From NVTR01 sp036479015 (GTDB lineage: Bacteria > Pseudomonadota > Alphaproteobacteria > Rhodobacterales > Rhodobacteraceae), in contig JAZGFB010000037.1 in the NCBI GenBank assembly GCA_036479015.1, positions 1-64,000 of the forward strand: 64,000 nt of DNA, written 5' to 3'. Each line of letters opens with the position of its first letter. Position 1 is the first letter of the stretch. The position numbers and the translations under genes were made by a program. Positions 27,510 through 36,604 of the stretch are shown one piece after another. The notes below the pieces were generated by a model. It was given only the letters and a program-made list of their open reading frames with translations, did no database searches and was not told where the DNA came from.

Positions 27510-28160
27510 CTATTTTCGTGCGGCGTCCGCTTTTGCGACCGCAGCGAGGCGGCGTTTTTCATATTTCATTTTCAACCGCTTGATACGGCGCTTTTGGTAG
27601 GCGGCGATCAGGGGTCGGCTGACAATGTAGACACATACCGCGAACAGTACACCTGGCACCATGCCGCCAACAAAATAGGGCTTGAAAACATGCTGATAGA
27701 ACAAACCCAGACGGTTCCACTGGGTGATATCGTCATTGAACATGGCCCTGAAATTGTACCAAAGTTCCACCGATGCATCAGAAAATGCGGTGACAATGCT
27801 GTGCATGTTCAAGCTGCCATTTGGTGTCCCCAACATCCATGATCCAAGCTCAATTGAAAGCGTAGCGATAATGGGAAATGTTATTGGGTTGCCAAAAAAG
27901 GTGGCCATTATTGCCGCCAGGATATTGCCTTGCATCATATAGGCCAGCAGCATGGCCAGAATGATATGCAGGCCGAAAAACGGCATGAAGCATATGAAAA
28001 TGCCCGCGGCAATTCCCCGGGCGATCTTATGGGGGGGGTCGGGCAGGCGACGCAATCGGTGCAACACATAGCTGACGGCACGTGTCCAGCCGCCACGGGG
28101 GTATATCCCGTCGCTGAACAGTTGCGCGTAGCTGCGTTGTTTACGCCGTTTGAACACCAA
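27510..28160 (-). CDS. DUF2062 domain membrane protein
   Basis: 216 residues. After a basic N-terminus the protein has the DUF2062 core: hydrophobic segments around the PHKIARGIAAGIFICFMPFF and GNPITFPIIATLSIELG blocks, a middle soluble loop, and a second pair of hydrophobic segments before a strongly basic tail KRRIKRLKMKYEKRR. The function is unknown. It is 18 bases downstream of rsh and co-directional. The start is TTG at 28160 or the adjacent GTG. Confidence 0.82.
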   Translation of the reverse strand: MVFKRRKQRSYAQLFSDGIYPRGGWTRAVSYVLHRLRRLPDPPHKIARGIAAGIFICFMPFFGLHIILAMLLAYMMQGNILAAIMATFFGNPITFPIIATLSIELGSWMLGTPNGSLNMHSIVTAFSDASVELWYNFRAMFNDDITQWNRLGLFYQHVFKPYFVGGMVPGVLFAVCVYIVSRPLIAAYQKRRIKRLKMKYEKRRLAAVAKADAARK

Positions 28161-28177
28161 TTCGTGCCCCTAAATTT

Positions 28178-30295
28178 CTAGGGCTTGCGCCCGATATCAC
28201 GGTACCGACCAATTGACGCGACTTCGCTTTCGGCTTCCAGCATCAGCATAACGGCATGCAAGTGTTCAGCATCGCGCACATCTACATCAACAATAAGCCG
28301 GAAAAAGTCCGGTTTTCGGTCAAGAAAGTGTAAGTCAGAGATATTGGCCTTCTGCTCACCAATCAAGGTGCAAATCCGCCCCAATACACCAGCGTCATTT
28401 CGGATCGTCAGATCAAAGCTAACGGTATTGGCCGCGGCATGTTTGCCACTGTGCCATTGCAGATCAACCCAGCGGCTGGGTTGTTCATCAAATTCAGCCA
28501 AAACTTCGCAATCAATGGCGTGCACAACCACACCCTGGCCGCGATAGCTGATGCCGATGATGCGTTCCCCCGGGACCGGCTGACAACAGGACGCCCGCTT
28601 AAAGGTTTGGTCAGGTAGCAGACCAACCACGGCTTGGGCTGCTTCGACTTCTTCGCCACCTTCGGCAAGCTTTGGGTACAGGGCCCGCAACACATCACGG
28701 GCGGGCAGTTCCGCTGACCCAATCCGCGCCAACAATTCGTCAACATCAGCCAGCCCAAGCTGTTTTGCCGCCGTTATCAAGGCTTTGTCGGTTGCCTTTT
28801 TGCCGATATGGTCAAAGGCCACCCGCGCCAGTTCGCGCCCCAGTTTGATAAACCGCCCACGATCTTCTTCGCGCAGGCTGCGCCTGATGGCGGCTTTGGC
28901 GCGCCCAGTTACCACAATATCGATCCAGCTAGATTGCGGAGTCTGGCCTTCGGCGGTGATCACTTCAATCGACTGGCCATTTTTCAACCTGGTCCACAGG
29001 GGCACCCGAATATGGTCCACCCGAGCCCCGACACAACTGTCGCCGATCCTTGTGTGGATGGCATAGGCATAATCCAGCGGCGTTGCCCCGCGGGGCAGTT
29101 TGACCACATCACCTTTGGGCGAAAAACAGAACACCTGGTCTGCATACATTTCAAGTTTGACGTGTTCCAAAAATTCGTCGTGGTCATGGGCGCTGTCAAA
29201 ATGTTCAGTTAGGGTGGCGATCCACTTAGCCGGATCAACAGCAAACGGGTTCTCGGCGCGAACACCATCACGGTATGACCAGTGGGCAGCAACACCGGCT
29301 TCGGCAACTTCGTTCATCTGACGGGTGCGGACCTGCACCTCTACCCTTTTGCCATCGCGCCCGGAAACGGTGGTATGCAACGATCGATAACCATTAGATT
29401 TGGGCTGACTGATATAGTCTTTGAACCTGCCCGGCACCGCCCGCCAGCGTTGGTGGATCGCCCCAAGCACCCGATAGCAATCGGCTTCTGAGTCTGTAAT
29501 TATCCTGAACCCGTAAATGTCAGACAGCCGGGAAAACCCCTGGCCTTTTTCTTCCATTTTGCGCCAGATAGAATGGGGTTTCTTGGCACGTCCAGAAACG
29601 TCGGCGACGATGCTGGCCTTATTCAGTTCCAAGCGCATGTCGTTGGTGATCTGTTCGATCACATCACCAGATTCTTTTTGCAACGTCAGGAACCGGCGCA
29701 TGATGGAATTGCGCGCCTCTGGGTTGATCACCGAAAACGCCATGTCTTCCAGCTCATCACGCATCCATTGCATGCCCATACGCCCGGCCAGTGGCGCAAA
29801 AATATCCATGGTTTCGCGGGCTTTGCCGGACTGCTTTTCAACCAGCATTGATTTTATCGTGCGCATGTTGTGCAGGCGGTCGGCCAATTTTACCAGAATG
29901 ACCCGCAAATCTTTGGACATAGCCATGAACAGTTTGCGAAAGTTTTCGGCCTGTTTGGTTTGGGTCGAACTTAGCTGTAGGTTGGTCAGTTTTGTGACCC
30001 CGTCCACCAGCTCGGCTATTTCAGCGCCAAACCTGTCGGCTATTTCGCCGTAGGTCGATTTGGTGTCTTCAATGGTATCATGCAACAGGGCCGTGATGAT
30101 CGTGGCATCATCCAACTGTTGCTGGGTCAGGATGGCCGCCACTGCAACCGGGTGGGAAAAATATTCCTCACCAGAATGACGCGTCTGACCTTTGTGCATT
30201 TGCCGCCCATAGGCATAGGCTTCGCGGATCAGTTTGGCATTGGTACGTGGATTGTAGTGGCGGACCAGTGCGATCAATTCATCAGCTGTGATCAT
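28178..30295 (-). CDS. rsh: Bifunctional (p)ppGpp synthetase/hydrolase (RelA/SpoT)
   Basis: 705 residues in the standard order: HD hydrolase (HDTIEDT at about 70), synthetase (around 230-350, with KPHSIWRKMEEKG and YGFRIITDSE), TGS (around 390-450) and ACT near the C-terminus (from about 630). Both the hydrolase HD motif and the synthetase core look intact, so it should make and degrade the alarmone, as the single Rsh of most alphaproteobacteria does. It lies downstream of rpoZ, the usual rpoZ-rsh pair. Confidence 0.95.
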   Translation of the reverse strand: MITADELIALVRHYNPRTNAKLIREAYAYGRQMHKGQTRHSGEEYFSHPVAVAAILTQQQLDDATIITALLHDTIEDTKSTYGEIADRFGAEIAELVDGVTKLTNLQLSSTQTKQAENFRKLFMAMSKDLRVILVKLADRLHNMRTIKSMLVEKQSGKARETMDIFAPLAGRMGMQWMRDELEDMAFSVINPEARNSIMRRFLTLQKESGDVIEQITNDMRLELNKASIVADVSGRAKKPHSIWRKMEEKGQGFSRLSDIYGFRIITDSEADCYRVLGAIHQRWRAVPGRFKDYISQPKSNGYRSLHTTVSGRDGKRVEVQVRTRQMNEVAEAGVAAHWSYRDGVRAENPFAVDPAKWIATLTEHFDSAHDHDEFLEHVKLEMYADQVFCFSPKGDVVKLPRGATPLDYAYAIHTRIGDSCVGARVDHIRVPLWTRLKNGQSIEVITAEGQTPQSSWIDIVVTGRAKAAIRRSLREEDRGRFIKLGRELARVAFDHIGKKATDKALITAAKQLGLADVDELLARIGSAELPARDVLRALYPKLAEGGEEVEAAQAVVGLLPDQTFKRASCCQPVPGERIIGISYRGQGVVVHAIDCEVLAEFDEQPSRWVDLQWHSGKHAAANTVSFDLTIRNDAGVLGRICTLIGEQKANISDLHFLDRKPDFFRLIVDVDVRDAEHLHAVMLMLEAESEVASIGRYRDIGRKP

Positions 30296-30325
30296 TTGGT
30301 CCGCACCTTTGGCGCGTCGGCGCCG

Positions 30326-30679
30326 TTATTCCTGACCTTGCGCTTCCATAAGGGCACGCAACAGGTTTTCTTCTGACATATCATCGTCGGCTGGTTTATC
30401 AGCCTCGGCCCCCATAAGAAGCGCCATTGCGTCTTCTTCTGGTTCATCAACCTCAATCTGGGTCTGATGGCTTTCGATCATGCGTTCACGCAGATCAGCA
30501 GCTGATTGGGTTTCATCGGCGATTTCGCGCAGGGAAACGACAGGGTTTTTGTCATTGTCACGTTCAACAGTAATGGCACCGCCACTGGCGATTTCACGGG
30601 CGCGATGGGATGCAAGCATCACCAGATCAAACCGGTTGGGAACCTTATCAACGCAATCTTCAACTGTCACGCGGGCCAT
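30326..30679 (-). CDS. rpoZ: RNA polymerase omega subunit
   Basis: 117 residues. The N-terminus MARVTVEDCVDKVPNRFDLV and the ASHRAREIASGG helix are the RpoZ core that clamps the beta' subunit. The acidic C-terminal tail of about 50 residues is typical of alphaproteobacteria. It is placed before rsh, and omega forms part of a ppGpp site on RNA polymerase in E. coli, so the pairing fits. Confidence 0.95.
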   Translation of the reverse strand: MARVTVEDCVDKVPNRFDLVMLASHRAREIASGGAITVERDNDKNPVVSLREIADETQSAADLRERMIESHQTQIEVDEPEEDAMALLMGAEADKPADDDMSEENLLRALMEAQGQE

Positions 30680-30838
30680 GAATGTTCTCCTACAGTCTGC
30701 AACATTGGAATATCGAAGCGTCTATTTAGGGGCAAGCGGCAGGGTTGGCAAGGTATGAAACTTGGCAAAAAACCTACATTTACGGGGTTATTGCGGTAAT
30801 TTCACCTGTCATTTAGCACAAATTGCGACTCAGTCAGC

Positions 30839-31417
30839 CTAAAAGCCGGTCTTGGGCATTATGGGTCGAATGCCTGCAAGCGCCTGGGCGGGCAGGTCTG
30901 CCAGCATCGTGGTCACAGTTTTCGCCAATACCGGGTGCACCCAATTTGGGGCAATATCTGCCAAAGGCACCAGAACAAAACCGCGGTCCTGTATCCGCGG
31001 GTGGGGCAATATCAACTCATCCGGGGTGCGTTTTTGCTGTTCATGCAGCGTCAAATCGCGCCATTCGTGATAGGTTGAAATTTCAGGCAACACCTGATTT
31101 CCCATTGCAAGCAGGTCAATATCCAGGGTGCGGGCACCCCAGCGCTGATCGCGCTGCCGACCGAACATTCCTTCAATTTCTTGCAATAGCATTAACAGCT
31201 CTGACGGCGGCAACGCGCTTTCGCACAGGGCGGCGGCGTTGACATAGTCCAAACCCGAGCCGGCTGGAAATGCAGGGGTCTGAAACAGGCGCGATGTGGC
31301 CAATATATTAATGCCTGACCGTTCTAATACCAATATCGATTCTTGAATCGTCACCAAAGGTGATCCAGCAGAGGAGTAAAGATTGGATCCCAACCCAATA
31401 AGAATAGCGTTTTGCAT
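30839..31417 (-). CDS. folK: 2-amino-4-hydroxy-6-hydroxymethyldihydropteridine pyrophosphokinase
   Basis: 192 residues from the ATG at 31417 (MQNAILIGLGSNL). The HPPK signature RWGARTLDIDLL is at about residues 91-102, followed by LILPHPRIQDRGFVLVPL. It activates the pterin for dihydropteroate synthase in folate synthesis. An upstream in-frame ATG would add 37 residues without homology and is rejected. It is divergent from the NYN-domain gene. Confidence 0.93.
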   Translation of the reverse strand: MQNAILIGLGSNLYSSAGSPLVTIQESILVLERSGINILATSRLFQTPAFPAGSGLDYVNAAALCESALPPSELLMLLQEIEGMFGRQRDQRWGARTLDIDLLAMGNQVLPEISTYHEWRDLTLHEQQKRTPDELILPHPRIQDRGFVLVPLADIAPNWVHPVLAKTVTTMLADLPAQALAGIRPIMPKTGF

Positions 31418-31571
31418 GTCTTTTAGTACAGCTTTCGGGCAATTTCGTAAGGATAATACTTGCAGAATTTTGATATTTGAATAGGTTATACGCGTTTCGC
31501 CAGTTCCACTATTTTTAATACCACCCACTCACGGATGTCACGGCGAGATTTATATTTTGAAAGGAACTTAA

Positions 31572-32135
31572 ATGTTTTACCGCGACGAACGGCTTGCGCT
31601 GTTCATTGACGGTGCCAACCTCTACGCAGCCGCTAAGGCTCTAGGGTTTGACATCGATTATAAACTACTGCGCCAGGAATTTGTCAGACGTGGCAAAATG
31701 ATGCGTGCCTTCTACTATACAGCCTTGCTGGAAAATGACGATTATTCGCCGATACGCCCACTGGTGGATTGGCTGAATTACAACGGCTTTACCATGGTCA
31801 CCAAACCGGCCAAGGAATATGTCGACAGTCAGGGACGTCGTAAAGTCAAAGGCAACATGGATATAGAACTGGCGGTTAATGCGCTGGAACTTGCACCCCA
31901 TGTGGATCACATCGTTCTGTTTTCTGGCGATGGTGACTTTCGGCCATTGGTAGAAAGCCTGCAACGCCAGGGCGTTCGGGTCTCTGTTGTGTCGACAATC
32001 CGCTCACAGCCGCCGATGATCTCTGATGATCTGCGTCGACAGGCCGATAATTTCATCGAATTGGATGAGCTGAAAGACGTTGTTGGGCGCCCCATGCGCG
32101 AACCAGAACCAGCAGCAGCCCCTGTAGAAGACTAA
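31572..32135 (+). CDS. NYN-domain protein, LabA-like ribonuclease family
   Basis: 187 residues. The acidic PIN-like core is visible: LALFIDGANLYAAA near the N-terminus, KGNMDIELAVNA in the middle and VLFSGDGDFRPLVESLQRQG. These carry the Asp residues expected of an NYN nuclease. The family includes LabA and probable RNA nucleases, but the target is unknown. It stands divergent to folK, an order I recall in other alphaproteobacteria, and is followed by a strong hairpin. Confidence 0.88.
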   Translation: MFYRDERLALFIDGANLYAAAKALGFDIDYKLLRQEFVRRGKMMRAFYYTALLENDDYSPIRPLVDWLNYNGFTMVTKPAKEYVDSQGRRKVKGNMDIELAVNALELAPHVDHIVLFSGDGDFRPLVESLQRQGVRVSVVSTIRSQPPMISDDLRRQADNFIELDELKDVVGRPMREPEPAAAPVED

Positions 32136-32139
32136 TAGA

Positions 32140-32165
32140 TTTGGCCGGGGTTGCCCCCGGCCAAA
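32140..32165 (+). terminator. Hairpin downstream of the NYN gene
   Basis: Perfect 11-base stem TTTGGCCGGGG / CCCCGGCCAAA with a four-base loop, starting four bases after the NYN stop codon at 32135. There is no clear T-run after it, but the stem is very stable and the location suits a terminator before the separate ispH transcript. Confidence 0.65.
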
Positions 32166-32252
32166 CACACTGCCTATCTAGGCTGGTAAATCGCGATTTA
32201 TCGCACTAGGATTATTACCAATCCAAACCACCAGAACCGCGAATTCAAGACC

Positions 32253-33203
32253 ATGCCCCGCCCTGCCCTTACCTTGTATCTGGCTGCCCCGCGTGGCTTT
32301 TGTGCCGGCGTTGACCGGGCTGTAAAAATTGTTGAATTGGCAATCCAGAAATGGGGCGCGCCCGTCTATGTGCGCCATGAAATCGTTCATAATAAATATG
32401 TCGTGGATGGGTTGCGCGATCTGGGTGCAGTGTTTGTTGAAAGCCTGGCCGATTGCCCAGATGACCGCCCGGTGGTTTTTTCCGCCCATGGTGTCGCCAA
32501 ATCAGTTCCCACAGAAGCCAGCCGCCGCAATATGGTGTTTGTTGACGCCACCTGCCCGCTGGTCAGCAAAGTCCACATAGAGGCCGAGCGCCATTTTCAA
32601 AACGGCCTGCAAATGGTGATGATCGGCCATGCCGGGCACCCGGAAACCGTCGGCACCATGGGGCAATTGCCTGCAGGTGAGGTGCTGTTGGTGGAAACCG
32701 CCGCCGATGTGGCCACATTACAGGTGCGCAACGGGGATAAGCTGGCATTTATCACCCAGACGACGTTATCGGTGGATGATACAGCCGGGATTGTCACCGC
32801 CCTGAAAGCCCGGTTTCCAGGCATCATCGGCCCCCATAAAGAAGACATATGCTATGCCACCACCAACCGCCAGGAAGCGGTGAAATCCATCGCCGCAAAA
32901 ATCGATGCGCTGCTGGTCATTGGCGCACCAAATTCATCAAATTCCCAGCGCTTGGTGGAAGTTGGCCGCGCTGCTGGGTGTGCCTATGCACAATTGGTTC
33001 AGCGCGATACTGACATCGACTGGCGCGCGCTGGCTGGCATTAATTCAATGGGTATCACCGCTGGCGCATCGGCCCCGGAAGTGCTGGTAGATGAGGTGAT
33101 AGACGCCTTTCGCACACGGTACGACGTGACTGTGGAAATTGTTGAGACCGCCAAGGAAAACGTCACATTCAAAGTGCCCCGTGTGCTGCGTGAACCCGCA
33201 TGA
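32253..33203 (+). CDS. ispH: 4-hydroxy-3-methylbut-2-enyl diphosphate reductase
   Basis: 316 residues. The three cluster-binding cysteines are in APRGFCAGVDRA (about 13), DATCPLV (about 97) and CYATTNRQ (about 198), with EXXH-type residues between. This [4Fe-4S] enzyme makes IPP and DMAPP at the end of the MEP pathway. It is followed with a four-base overlap by a methyltransferase gene and then rnhA, so the three are probably one operon. Confidence 0.96.
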   Translation: MPRPALTLYLAAPRGFCAGVDRAVKIVELAIQKWGAPVYVRHEIVHNKYVVDGLRDLGAVFVESLADCPDDRPVVFSAHGVAKSVPTEASRRNMVFVDATCPLVSKVHIEAERHFQNGLQMVMIGHAGHPETVGTMGQLPAGEVLLVETAADVATLQVRNGDKLAFITQTTLSVDDTAGIVTALKARFPGIIGPHKEDICYATTNRQEAVKSIAAKIDALLVIGAPNSSNSQRLVEVGRAAGCAYAQLVQRDTDIDWRALAGINSMGITAGASAPEVLVDEVIDAFRTRYDVTVEIVETAKENVTFKVPRVLREPA

Positions 33204-33787
33204 CCAAAGACGACCAAACCATCGCCGTCTATGAAAAACGCGCCCAGGAATATGCCTGTCGGACCAAAGACCGTGACGAACCGGGGTTGGACAGCTTCAT
33301 CGCCATGCTTCCTGAACATGCACATGTCTTGGATCTGGGCTGCGGACCAGGGGATGCGTCTGTTCGGTTTTTGGCCGCGAGTTTTAGTGTAGACGCCATT
33401 GACGCGACACCCGCCATGGTCAAGGCCGCCTGCCAACGGGGGGTGACGGCCCGCATCGCCAGATTTGATCAGGTTGACGCCCAATCAACCTATGACGGGA
33501 TTTGCGCCAGCTATTCACTGCTGCATGCGCCTCGCGCTGACATGCCCGACTGTCTGGCGCGGTTGCACCGGGCCGCCAAACCCAATGGCCGCCTGCATAT
33601 CGGGCTAAAACTTGGCACCGGTGAAATAAGAGACAGCCTTGGGCGCCTGTATACATATTATACCAGGGATGAATTGTTTGGCCTGCTAAAAGCCGCTGGC
33701 TTTACCCCAACCGATCATCAGATAGACAAAGGAACCGGACTTGATGGAACCACATATTCTGGGATCTGGGTCCACGCCAATGCCTGA
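33200..33787 (+). CDS. Class I SAM-dependent methyltransferase
   Basis: 195 residues. Motif I HVLDLGCGPGDASVRF at about 40-55, then the acidic VDAIDATPAM strand and a post-motif YDGICASYSLLHAP. This is a methyltransferase of the UbiE/methyltransf_25 kind without a recognisable substrate domain. It is coupled to ispH by ATGA and overlaps rnhA by eight bases. Its co-expression with ispH suggests nothing firm about the substrate. Confidence 0.87.
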   Translation: MTKDDQTIAVYEKRAQEYACRTKDRDEPGLDSFIAMLPEHAHVLDLGCGPGDASVRFLAASFSVDAIDATPAMVKAACQRGVTARIARFDQVDAQSTYDGICASYSLLHAPRADMPDCLARLHRAAKPNGRLHIGLKLGTGEIRDSLGRLYTYYTRDELFGLLKAAGFTPTDHQIDKGTGLDGTTYSGIWVHANA

Positions 33788-34232
33788 TCTGTTTGCCTAT
33801 ACTGACGGTGCCTGTTCCGGAAACCCCGGCCCCGGCGGCTGGGGCGCGCTGCTGATTGCGCGCACCGGTGATACCGTGGTCAAAACCCGCGAACTAAAAG
33901 GCGGTGAAGCTGATACCACAAACAACCGGATGGAACTTTTGGCGGCGATTTCAGTGTTGGAAACCCTAAACCGCTCCACCAAGATCACCATCGTCACCGA
34001 CAGCGCCTATGTGAAAAATGGCGTCACGTCTTGGGTGCATGGCTGGAAACGCAACGGTTGGAAAACAGCCAGTAGAAAGCCGGTCAAAAATGTTGATCTG
34101 TGGCAACGCATTGACGCCGAAAACGCCCGCCATGATGTCACCTGGGAATGGGTAAAGGGGCACGCCGGTCACGTTGAAAATGAACGTGCCGATGAATTGG
34201 CCCGCGCCGGGATGGCACCGTTCAAAAAATAG
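33780..34232 (+). CDS. rnhA: Ribonuclease HI
   Basis: 150 residues. The catalytic carboxylates lie in YTDGACSGNPGPGGWG (Asp at about 7), NNRMELLAAI (Glu at about 48), TDSAYVKNG (Asp at about 70) and the last Asp of VENERADELA. The His loop is GHAGHVEN. It removes RNA from RNA-DNA hybrids. It starts inside the end of the methyltransferase gene. Two hairpins with the same CTGCG loop follow it. Confidence 0.95.
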   Translation: MPDLFAYTDGACSGNPGPGGWGALLIARTGDTVVKTRELKGGEADTTNNRMELLAAISVLETLNRSTKITIVTDSAYVKNGVTSWVHGWKRNGWKTASRKPVKNVDLWQRIDAENARHDVTWEWVKGHAGHVENERADELARAGMAPFKK

Positions 34233-34249
34233 AACGCAACCTGGGAAAA

Positions 34250-34294
34250 CGAAAATTCTGCGAATTTTCGATACGTTTTTTCTGCGAAAAAACG
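34250..34294. terminator. Double hairpin after rnhA, related to the dispersed CTGCG element
   Basis: Two adjacent perfect hairpins: CGAAAATT-CTGCG-AATTTTCG at 34250-34270 and CGTTTTTT-CTGCG-AAAAAACG at 34274-34294. Both have eight-base arms and the same CTGCG loop as the elements at 26677, 41606 and 43505. They lie between convergent rnhA and the GlsB-like gene, so they may terminate both transcripts. The A/T-rich arms are weak for rho-independent termination but carry their own T-run. Confidence 0.6.
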
Positions 34295-34301
34295 GCTGCT
34301 G

Positions 34302-34541
34302 CTACGACGTTGGCCCATAGGTGCGCCACAGCCAAATCAGCAATAGCGCCCCAAGCACAGCACCAACAAACCCGGCCATCCAACCACCAACAACCAATAT
34401 CAGCCGCAACACCCCACCGCCAATGATGGCGCCAAGCACACCGATGGAAACCGTGGTGATAACATTGGAATTCATCTTCATCATCCGGGTGGCAAAGAAC
34501 CCGGCGGCGGCTCCGACTATTATCATGGCAAGAACGGGCAT
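34302..34541 (-). CDS. GlsB/YeaQ/YmgE family membrane protein
   Basis: 79 residues, almost all hydrophobic, with three membrane segments and Gly-rich motifs (GAAAGFFATRMMKM, VLGAIIGGGVLR, GFVGAVLGALLLIWLW). This is the small transglycosylase-associated, stress-induced membrane family. The role is unknown. It is a single gene between rnhA and fmt. Confidence 0.85.
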   Translation of the reverse strand: MPVLAMIIVGAAAGFFATRMMKMNSNVITTVSIGVLGAIIGGGVLRLILVVGGWMAGFVGAVLGALLLIWLWRTYGPTS

Positions 34542-34592
34542 TGGCTTTCCTTTTGGTTACCCTGAGCACATAGGCAGGGATTGCATTGGCTT

Positions 34593-35492
34593 TTAGTCCA
34601 AAACCTTTGGCAGGTCCAATCCACGCAGCAATTCACCTGTTTCCATGGGCCGTTTTCCGGCCCGTTGTGCCAGTGTGATTTCCACGGCACCATCACCACA
34701 AGCCACTGTAAACCCAGCTATAACTTGCCCCGGCGCACCAGTACCCGATGCCAGTTTTGAGCCCAGTAGTTTCACCCGCTCGCCAGCAATTTCACACCAA
34801 GCCCCGGGAAATGGCGACAGGCCCCGGATCAAACGATCCACGTCAATGGCTGGTTTCTGCCACTCTATCCTTGCCTCAGACTTATCTATTTTGGCGGCGT
34901 AGACCATACCCTGATCCGGCTGTGCCATCGGCACTAGATCACCCAATGACGCCAAGGCTGTTACAATAAGCCCAGCCCCCATGTCAGACAGCCGGTCGTG
35001 CAGTTCACCGGTGGTTTCCTGATCGCCAATCGCAGTTTCCTGGCGCAACAGCACCGGCCCGGTATCCAGCCCTGCTTCCATCTGCATGATGCACACACCG
35101 GTTTGCGCGTCCCCCGCGATAATAGCCCGGTGGATCGGCGCAGCCCCGCGCCAGCGCGGCAACAGTGAGGCATGGATATTTAGACAGCCTTTGGCCGGTG
35201 CATCCAGAACCACCTGCGGCAGGATCAGCCCATAGGCGACCACCACGGCAATATCAGCATCAAGTTTCGCAAATTCTGCCTGCTCAGTCGTGCCTTTCAG
35301 CGACACCGGGTGGCGCACCTGCAGCCCCAGTTCCATAGCCCGTTTTTGCACCGGACTTGAGCGGTGTTTTTTGCCCCGGCCTGCCGGGCGGGGCGGCTGG
35401 CAATAGACCGCCACAATTTCATGGCCCGCCGATACCAGCGCATCCAACACCGGCACCGAAAAATCGGGGGTGCCCATAAAAATAACCCTCAT
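34593..35492 (-). CDS. fmt: Methionyl-tRNA formyltransferase
   Basis: 299 residues. The N-terminal RVIFMGTPDFSVPVLDAL and the catalytic LNIHASLLPRWRGAAPIHRA blocks are diagnostic, and the C-terminal OB-like domain starts near 205. It formylates initiator Met-tRNA. It overlaps the deformylase-like gene upstream by four bases (ATGA) in the def-def-fmt order common in alphaproteobacteria. Confidence 0.96.
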   Translation of the reverse strand: MRVIFMGTPDFSVPVLDALVSAGHEIVAVYCQPPRPAGRGKKHRSSPVQKRAMELGLQVRHPVSLKGTTEQAEFAKLDADIAVVVAYGLILPQVVLDAPAKGCLNIHASLLPRWRGAAPIHRAIIAGDAQTGVCIMQMEAGLDTGPVLLRQETAIGDQETTGELHDRLSDMGAGLIVTALASLGDLVPMAQPDQGMVYAAKIDKSEARIEWQKPAIDVDRLIRGLSPFPGAWCEIAGERVKLLGSKLASGTGAPGQVIAGFTVACGDGAVEITLAQRAGKRPMETGELLRGLDLPKVLD

Positions 35493-35989
35493 GCCTGCCC
35501 CCCGTATTTGGCAGCTTTTTTCAGCAACATTTCGCGTTTCATACGGCTAAGCCGTTCAAAATACATCTTACCGTTCAAGTGGTCGATTTGGTGCTGCACA
35601 CTGGTTGCCCACAGCCCTACAAAATCACGCTGCTCAACCACGCCTTGGTCGTTCAAAAAGCCCACAGTCACCGCACGGGGACGGGTCACTTTGGCCGACA
35701 CACCCGGCAGGTTTGGGCTGGCTTCCTCATGGATATTCATTTTACCCGATGCATGGATGATTTCCGGGTTGGCCATACGCACCACCTGCCCGCGCGCGCC
35801 CGAGGCATCCACAACTGCCAGGCGCTGCATTTCACCCAGTTGAACAGCGGCCAAGCCAACGCCTGGCATCGCCTCCATCACGGCGATCATATCATTCCAA
35901 AGGGCGCGAATTTCTTCGGTGATCTCAGCAACCGGCGCGGCGGGTGTTCGCAAACGCCGGTCCGGCCATGGGATCACCTGGCGCGTCAT
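35489..35989 (-). CDS. Peptide deformylase paralogue lacking key catalytic residues
   Basis: 166 residues with the deformylase fold. Motif I GVGLAAVQLG (43-52) is intact. In motif II, where EGCLS is expected, the sequence is EASPN, so the metal-binding Cys is replaced by Ser91. In motif III, QHQIDHL (132-138), both His residues (133 and 137) are kept but the catalytic Glu is Gln134. It should therefore bind metal poorly or not deformylate in the normal way. It is coupled to a normal deformylase upstream and to fmt downstream. Retention of the fold and coupling argues for a regulatory or altered role and not decay. Confidence 0.9.
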   Translation of the reverse strand: MTRQVIPWPDRRLRTPAAPVAEITEEIRALWNDMIAVMEAMPGVGLAAVQLGEMQRLAVVDASGARGQVVRMANPEIIHASGKMNIHEEASPNLPGVSAKVTRPRAVTVGFLNDQGVVEQRDFVGLWATSVQHQIDHLNGKMYFERLSRMKREMLLKKAAKYGGQA

Positions 35990-36507
35990 TCCCGCGCCAG
36001 TTCGCGTTTCAATTTCACCATCTTGCGGGTGATCATCTGGCGTTTCAGCGGCTTTAGGTAATCAATGAACAGCTTGCCATCCAGGTGGTCAATTTCATGC
36101 TGCACACAGGTGGCCCACAGCCCGTCAAACTGTTCTTCCTGAATGTTGCCGTCAATATCCATCCAGCGCACGCGGGCCTCGGCCGGGCGTTCCACGTCGG
36201 CGTATAGATCCGGGATCGACAGGCAGCCTTCTTCATAGGTGTTCAATTCCTCGGACACCCAAGTAATTTCCGGGTTGAACAGTACTGTGGGCTCGGGTTT
36301 CGCGCCGTCTTCCTTAATGCAATCCATCACAAACAGCCGCAATAGCACCCCTATCTGCGGTGCCGCCAACCCGATGCCGGGGGCCTCATACATGGTTTGC
36401 AACATATCATCTGCCAGCTTGCGAAGGTCTTTGGTAAGCGCGCCGACGGGCTTGGCCACCTTTTTCAGGCGCGGGTCAGGATGGATCAGGATAGGAATAA
36501 TGCTCAT
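35986..36507 (-). CDS. def: Peptide deformylase
   Basis: 173 residues from the ATG at 36507 (MSIIPILIHPDPRLKK). All three motifs are canonical: GIGLAAPQIG, EGCLSIPD with the metal Cys, and QHEIDHLDG with both His ligands and the catalytic Glu. It removes the formyl group from nascent proteins. Its stop overlaps the start of the degenerate paralogue by four bases. An earlier ATG at 36555 would add 16 residues not seen in the family. Confidence 0.96.
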   Translation of the reverse strand: MSIIPILIHPDPRLKKVAKPVGALTKDLRKLADDMLQTMYEAPGIGLAAPQIGVLLRLFVMDCIKEDGAKPEPTVLFNPEITWVSEELNTYEEGCLSIPDLYADVERPAEARVRWMDIDGNIQEEQFDGLWATCVQHEIDHLDGKLFIDYLKPLKRQMITRKMVKLKRELARE

Positions 36508-36604
36508 GGGGGGTGATGTAGGCGATGCTTGGCACCGGCGCAACGCCTCTTGCATGGTCAGAGCACCGGGTATTTAACCGGCGTGGCCAAACAGGAGCCA
36601 GGCA

